A stretch of 14,422 nucleotides of DNA from an uncultured Faecalibacterium sp. (GTDB lineage: Bacteria; Bacillota; Clostridia; Oscillospirales; Ruminococcaceae), in contig CALDNF010000065.1 of assembly GCA_937917475.1 (NCBI GenBank), positions 1 through 14,422 on the forward strand, read 5' to 3'. Shown here piece after piece: positions 13,447-14,422 of this stretch (within the stretch, counting starts at the first letter, position 1; each line of letters opens with the position of its first letter). Below the pieces are notes generated by a model. The model was not told the origin of the DNA. It did not search any database and saw only the letters and a program-made list of their open reading frames with translations. Made by a program: the position numbers and the translations under genes.

Positions 13447-13564
13447 CACGCACAACGAAGTGTGTCTGCCTGCGGCAGACTGCGCATGGGTGCGTGGTCA
13501 AAAAGCGGAGAGTGTGCGGGCAGAGCCTTTGGTTCTGTCCGCATTTTTCTGTTTCAGGAGGGGG
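13447..13564 (+). promoter_or_regulatory. Structured leader with terminator/antiterminator (candidate riboswitch or attenuator)
   Basis: An outer stem CACGCAC/GTGCGTG (13447-13453 with 13490-13496) encloses an inner hairpin GTCTGCC-TGC-GGCAGAC (13464-13480), which can extend by four pairs with one bulge. Downstream is a terminator (stem 13516-13527 with 13531-13542, then ATTTTTCTGTTT). TCTGCCTGC (13465-13473) can instead pair over nine positions with GCGGGCAGA (13516-13524), the terminator's left arm, so the inner hairpin plus terminator and the antiterminator exclude each other. The ribosome binding site AGGAGGGGG (13556-13564) follows at once. I do not recognise a known riboswitch class. 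Confidence 0.55.
13516..13554 (+). terminator. Intrinsic terminator inside the symporter leader
   Basis: A 12-bp stem with two G-U pairs, GCGGGCAGAGCC (13516-13527) against GGTTCTGTCCGC (13531-13542), a TTT loop, then ATTTTTCTGTTT. Because it lies between any upstream promoter and the symporter gene, it is probably conditional. Confidence 0.7.
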
Positions 13565-13573
13565 AAAATTACA

Positions 13574-14422
13574 ATGCTCGAAACCATTACCCGGGTCAAC
13601 AATGCGGTCAACGGTGTAGTGTGGGGGCCGGTCGGTCTGGCCCTGCTGTTCTGCGCCGGATTCATCATGACCACCCGCACAGGGCTGTTTCAGTTCCGGC
13701 ACTTTGGCTACTGGATGAAGAACACCATTGGTGCCATCTTCGTGGATAAGCACATCACGGCCCATACCGGCCGGGACGATAAGGCCATCAGCCAGTTCCA
13801 GAGCCTTTGCACGGCGTTGGCGGCTACCATCGGCACCGGCAACATTGTGGGCATTGCCACCGCCATCATCAGCGGCGGGCCGGGTGCCATCTTCTGGATG
13901 TGGGTCATGGCCCTGCTGGGCATGATGACCAGCTTTTCGGAAAATGTGCTGGGCGTCTACTACCGCCGCAAGAATGAAAAAGGCGAGTGGTCCGGCGGTG
14001 CCATGTACTACCTGACCGACGGCCTTGGTGCCAAGAAGGGCTGCAAGACGCTGGGCAAGGTGCTGGCGGTGCTGTTTGCCTGCTTCTGCATTCTGGCTTC
14101 CTTTGGCATTGGCAACATGAGCCAGATCAACTCCATTGCCGGCAACATGAACGTCGCCTTTGGCGTGCCCACCGTCGTCACCGGCCTTGTCCTGATGGTG
14201 GTCACGGCCCTTATCGTCATCGGCGGCCTGAAGCGCGTTGCCGCCGTCACCGAGAAGCTGGTGCCGCTCATGGCACTGTTCTACATCGCGGGCGCACTGG
14301 TCATCGTGGTGCTGCACGCGGGCAACATCCCGGCGGCCTTTGCTGCCATCTTCAAGGGTGCTTTCAACCTGAATGCAGCCGGCGGCGGTGCGCTGGGCTA
14401 CGGCATCAGCCAGACCATCACC
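13574..14422 (+). CDS. Sodium:alanine (AGCS family) symporter, truncated by window end
   Basis: The first 283 codons of an amino-acid carrier/sodium symporter; the frame is still open at the window end, and full members are about 450-480 residues. Signatures seen: VWGPVGLALLFCAGFIMTTR near the N terminus, FQSLCTALAATIGTGNIVGI (the AGCS substrate/ion-binding helix with GTGNI), GGPGAIFWMWVMALLGM, SENVLGVYYRRKNEKGEWSGG and GGAMYYLTDGLG, then NMSQINSIAG. It imports alanine or glycine together with Na+ across the cytoplasmic membrane. ATG 13574 is chosen because AGGAGGGGG (13556-13564) lies ahead and the protein begins at the family N terminus (MLETITRVNNAVNG). A conditional terminator in its leader suggests control by premature termination. 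Confidence 0.95.
   Translation, partial: MLETITRVNNAVNGVVWGPVGLALLFCAGFIMTTRTGLFQFRHFGYWMKNTIGAIFVDKHITAHTGRDDKAISQFQSLCTALAATIGTGNIVGIATAIISGGPGAIFWMWVMALLGMMTSFSENVLGVYYRRKNEKGEWSGGAMYYLTDGLGAKKGCKTLGKVLAVLFACFCILASFGIGNMSQINSIAGNMNVAFGVPTVVTGLVLMVVTALIVIGGLKRVAAVTEKLVPLMALFYIAGALVIVVLHAGNIPAAFAAIFKGAFNLNAAGGGALGYGISQTIT

Noticed and set aside
13440..13560. Glycine riboswitch, lysine riboswitch, T-box or guanidine-II element
   Set aside because: No tandem glycine aptamer signature, no T-box GGGTGGNACCGCG sequence and no paired ACGR-loop hairpins. The leader is kept as an unidentified element.
13292..14317. 341-codon minus-strand open frame
   Set aside because: Antisense to the AGCS symporter; the plus-strand frame carries the GTGNI and other family signatures. 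The symporter frame has no stop in the window because it is truncated.
1..14422. CRISPR array, transposon ends, prophage or toxin-antitoxin genes
   Set aside because: No spaced direct repeats, terminal inverted repeats with a transposase, phage genes or small paired ORFs with toxin-like features were seen.

Overview
The window looks like a high-GC, gut-associated Clostridia chromosome, most like the Faecalibacterium/Subdoligranulum/Gemmiger group of Oscillospiraceae. This is inferred from GC-rich coding, Gram-positive-type AGGAGG ribosome binding sites and gene content (ECF S component, MocR regulator, RnfD/E/A homologues, LCP-like protein, AGCS symporter). I could not search a database, so the genus is a guess. 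No rRNA, tRNA, CRISPR array, insertion sequence or phage gene is visible.

Layout. (1) 1-1500: 3' part of a sensor histidine kinase, closed by a terminator hairpin at about 1507-1556. (2) 1743-10012: eight closely packed plus-strand genes, probably one operon: rpe, three Rnf-family membrane subunits in the order D-E-A joined by 4-base ATGA overlaps, a membrane-anchored DUF4015-type TIM-barrel protein, a DUF1015 protein, a DEAD-box RNA helicase with a long disordered basic tail, and an RlmA-type 23S rRNA methyltransferase. (3) 10020-10067: a perfect 22-bp hairpin between convergent genes. (4) 10097-12419: a divergent pair, an ECF transporter S component (minus) and a MocR/GntR-aminotransferase regulator (plus), sharing a control region with repeated CCCAT(A/G)AAA elements. 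(5) 12326-13252 (minus): a membrane-anchored, degenerate LytR-CpsA-Psr-like protein whose 3' end overlaps the regulator gene by 94 bases. (6) 13574-end: the 5' part of a sodium:alanine (AGCS) symporter, preceded by a structured leader ending in a terminator just before the ribosome binding site.

Most unusual content. The Rnf-like D-E-A set has no B, C or G partner here, and its A and E subunits lack at least three of the four cysteines that hold the intramembrane iron-sulfur cluster in Rnf/NQR. RnfD also has an altered flavin-attachment site. It looks like a repurposed membrane module rather than an ordinary ferredoxin:NAD+ pump. The MocR-type regulator has arginine where the PLP-binding lysine is expected. 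The DUF4015 and LCP-like proteins have also lost family signature residues. The symporter leader can fold into two mutually exclusive structures and is a candidate riboswitch or attenuator of unknown ligand.
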